Assembly (NCBI GenBank): GCA_964356295.1
Contig: CAYHHE010000110.1
Location: 1 to 6,292, forward strand
DNA from: CAVQGZ01 sp964356295
Lineage (GTDB): Bacteria > Actinomycetota > Actinomycetes > Jiangellales > Jiangellaceae
DNA length: 6,292 bases
Direction of reading: 5' to 3'
The translations under genes were made by a program, and so were the position numbers. Shown here one piece after another: positions 5,508 to 6,292 of the stretch (position 1 is its first letter; each line of letters begins with the position of its first letter). The notes beneath the pieces are model-generated. The model made no database searches. It saw only the letters and a program-made list of their open reading frames with translations, and was not told where the DNA came from.

Positions 5508-5817
5508 TCAGGAGGCGTTCGCCTGTTCAGCCTTCTGGGCGAACAGTCCCAGCATCGCGTCGACCGCTTCCCCGGTCGCGTAGAGGCCCCACTGGAAGCC
5601 TTCGTTGATCAACCCCGCCTTCATGTTCGCTGCCATGGTCTCCGGAGCGGCCGAGAATGCCATCAACGCCTCCGTCTCGCCCCTGACGATTCAGGAGTGC
5701 GGGCCGGTCTGGGCGGCCAGGTACCACGCGAAGTCACGGATCGTTCCGTCGGCCTGCAGTTGGGCCAGGTTGTCGGTGGTCTCCCGGTAGTGCGCTATCG
5801 CGGCAGCCTCGCGTGAG
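5508..5817 (-). pseudogene. Unidentified coding remnant, in-frame stop, 5' end lost at IS21 end
   Basis: On the minus strand, one frame from about 5817 down to the TGA at 5508-5510 is interrupted only by a TGA at 5691-5693. The upstream part reads EAAAIAHYRETTDNLAQLQ and DGTIRDFAWYLAAQTG, which looks like genuine helical protein. After the stop come nine codons (IVRGETEAL) and then MAFSAAPETMAANMKAGL and EGFQWGLYATGEAVDAMLGL, ending QANAS. I infer a single small alpha/beta gene, possibly of the dimeric alpha-beta barrel kind, inactivated twice: by the in-frame stop and by loss of its N-terminus where the IS21-like end begins. The alternative is a separate 51-residue gene starting at ATG 5663, since GGAGG (5669-5673, minus) sits 5 nt before it. 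I do not recognise the family. Confidence 0.5.
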
Positions 5818-5831
5818 TGTGGTCACCTGAG

Positions 5832-5922
5832 TTGGCCCCGGTTGGAACCTGCCTCGCGAATGTTGGCCCCGCCTGGGTGGTGATCGTGGTGGGTGCAGCG
5901 TGTCGTCACGAGTATTGGCCCC
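5832..5922 (+). repeat. Three direct repeats of TTGGCCCC at the IS21 end
   Basis: Copies lie at 5832-5839, 5863-5870 and 5915-5922, each preceded by A or G and a purine-rich context (GAGTTGGCCCC, AATGTTGGCCCC, GAGTATTGGCCCC). The spacings are 31 and 52 bp. By analogy with the repeats at the ends of known IS21 elements, these are probably transposase binding sites. Confidence 0.65.
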
Positions 5923-5970
5923 ACCCCGGTTCGGATCTTCACGTCGTAGTCGTCGGCGTGGAGGTCGGGA

Positions 5971-6090
5971 ATGGCGCGGTCCAGAGTGGAGCTGTTCGAG
6001 CAGATCAGGCGTGACCGGCGGGTTGAGAAGCTCTCGATCCGGGAGCTCGCGGACAAGCATCATGTGCACCGGCGCACGGTGCGAGAGGCC
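5971..6090 (+). pseudogene. IstA-type IS21 transposase, N-terminal fragment
   Basis: The reading from ATG 5971 gives MARSRVELFEQIRRD, then SIRELADKHHVHRRTVREA, the N-terminal helix-turn-helix of IS21-family IstA transposases. This domain recognises the terminal repeats; the DDE catalytic domain that should follow over some 300-400 residues is absent. After residue 40 the frame runs on to 6201 as unrelated, proline- and arginine-rich sequence, because it then passes out of frame through a different gene fragment. The fragment cannot transpose by itself. Confidence 0.8.
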
Positions 6091-6263
6091 TGCACTCCGA
6101 CGACGCGTTCCGTGATGTCGCGATCGCGGCCGGGAGCGCGCACCGGCTACCAGCCCAGCGGCACTACGGGGAGAACGCCGGCGACACCGACACCCACGTG
6201 ATCTTCGTCGAGCTCAAGAACGCCGCGCCAGCCGGCCCGGGCGCCGCGCTCGGACCGGAGTAG
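6090..6263 (+). pseudogene. Cupin-like protein, C-terminal remnant
   Basis: In the frame ending at TAG 6261-6263, different from the istA frame, the sequence reads HRLPAQRHYGENAGDTDTHV followed by IFVELKNAAPAGPG. The pattern of a proline, a histidine with GEN, then GDTxTHVIFVELK is the last beta strand pair of many small single-domain cupins, where one of the metal-ligand histidines lies in the HxGEN stretch. The N-terminal cupin motif and any start are missing and the IS21 fragment abuts directly, so I infer that an IS21 insertion followed by deletion removed the rest of both genes. The identification as cupin is by motif only. Confidence 0.55.
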
Positions 6264-6292
6264 TCGGCTCGGTCGAGCTGCGGGCCCGGTGC

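Larger units (their letters stand above)
5818..6090 (+). mobile_element. IS21-family element, left end and start of istA only
   Basis: The element appears to begin near TGTGGTCACC (5818), where the leftward coding remnant stops making sense. It carries three copies of TTGGCCCC in its first 105 bp, then the first ~40 codons of an IstA-type transposase. Multiple terminal repeats ahead of istA are characteristic of IS21-family ends. Everything to the right (catalytic domain, the istB ATPase, right end) is gone; the sequence changes abruptly near 6085-6092. The exact left boundary and any target duplication cannot be fixed, because the other end is missing. Confidence 0.7.

Noticed and set aside
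1..6292. Search for CRISPR arrays, tRNA or rRNA genes and riboswitches.
   Set aside because: No regularly spaced repeat series, no cloverleaf with a TTCGA-type arm and no rRNA-like conserved stretch were seen by eye.

Overview
This is a high-GC window whose protein content (MobF-type relaxase, GerW/YtfJ-like protein, VapBC pair, SRPBCC and CPBP proteins) and strong G/C preference at third codon positions point to an actinobacterial chromosome. No feature identifies the species. The region reads as an accessory island margin: a handful of intact small genes sit among remnants of at least four mobile-element genes.

Layout. Positions 61-381 hold the N-terminal part of a tyrosine recombinase, with no start codon and no catalytic domain. 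A strong hairpin at 362-395 probably terminates the leftward SRPBCC-family gene (405-860). About 370 bp without a recognisable gene follow. Next comes a composite rightward remnant: the N-terminus of a MobF (TrwC-type) conjugative relaxase (1231 to ~1828, with two small frameshifts), joined to the C-terminal third of an IS630-family transposase (~1829-2214). Read naively, this junction gives one 329-residue ORF that never was a real protein. A well-formed two-gene unit follows: a CPBP-family membrane metalloprotease (2344-3129) and, 4 nt later, a GerW/YtfJ-like protein (3134-3463). A convergent small membrane protein (3505-3846, minus) and a divergent small membrane protein (4033-4263, plus) come next, the latter possibly shortened by a frameshift.

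Positions 4598-5281 hold a compact toxin-antitoxin module. A perfect 10-bp inverted repeat overlaps a TACACT -10 element placed so that transcription would start at the antitoxin GTG (a leaderless mRNA). The VapB-like antitoxin (4635-4898) overlaps the VapC PIN-domain toxin (4895-5281) by GTGA, and a stem-loop follows. The right end is decayed: a minus-strand coding remnant with an in-frame TGA (5508 to ~5817) is cut at its 5' side by the left end of an IS21-family element with three TTGGCCCC repeats. The istA-like gene of that element stops after about 40 codons and runs out of frame into the C-terminus of a cupin-like protein (~6090-6263).

How it fits together. The recombinase, relaxase, IS630 and IS21 remnants, together with a toxin-antitoxin module, suggest the eroded edge of an integrative and conjugative element, or a repeated insertion hotspot. 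I did not find a convincing new multi-gene system. The observations most worth checking are the chimeric relaxase-transposase ORF, the leaderless VapBC operator arrangement, the CPBP-GerW pair and the interrupted minus-strand gene near the IS21 end.
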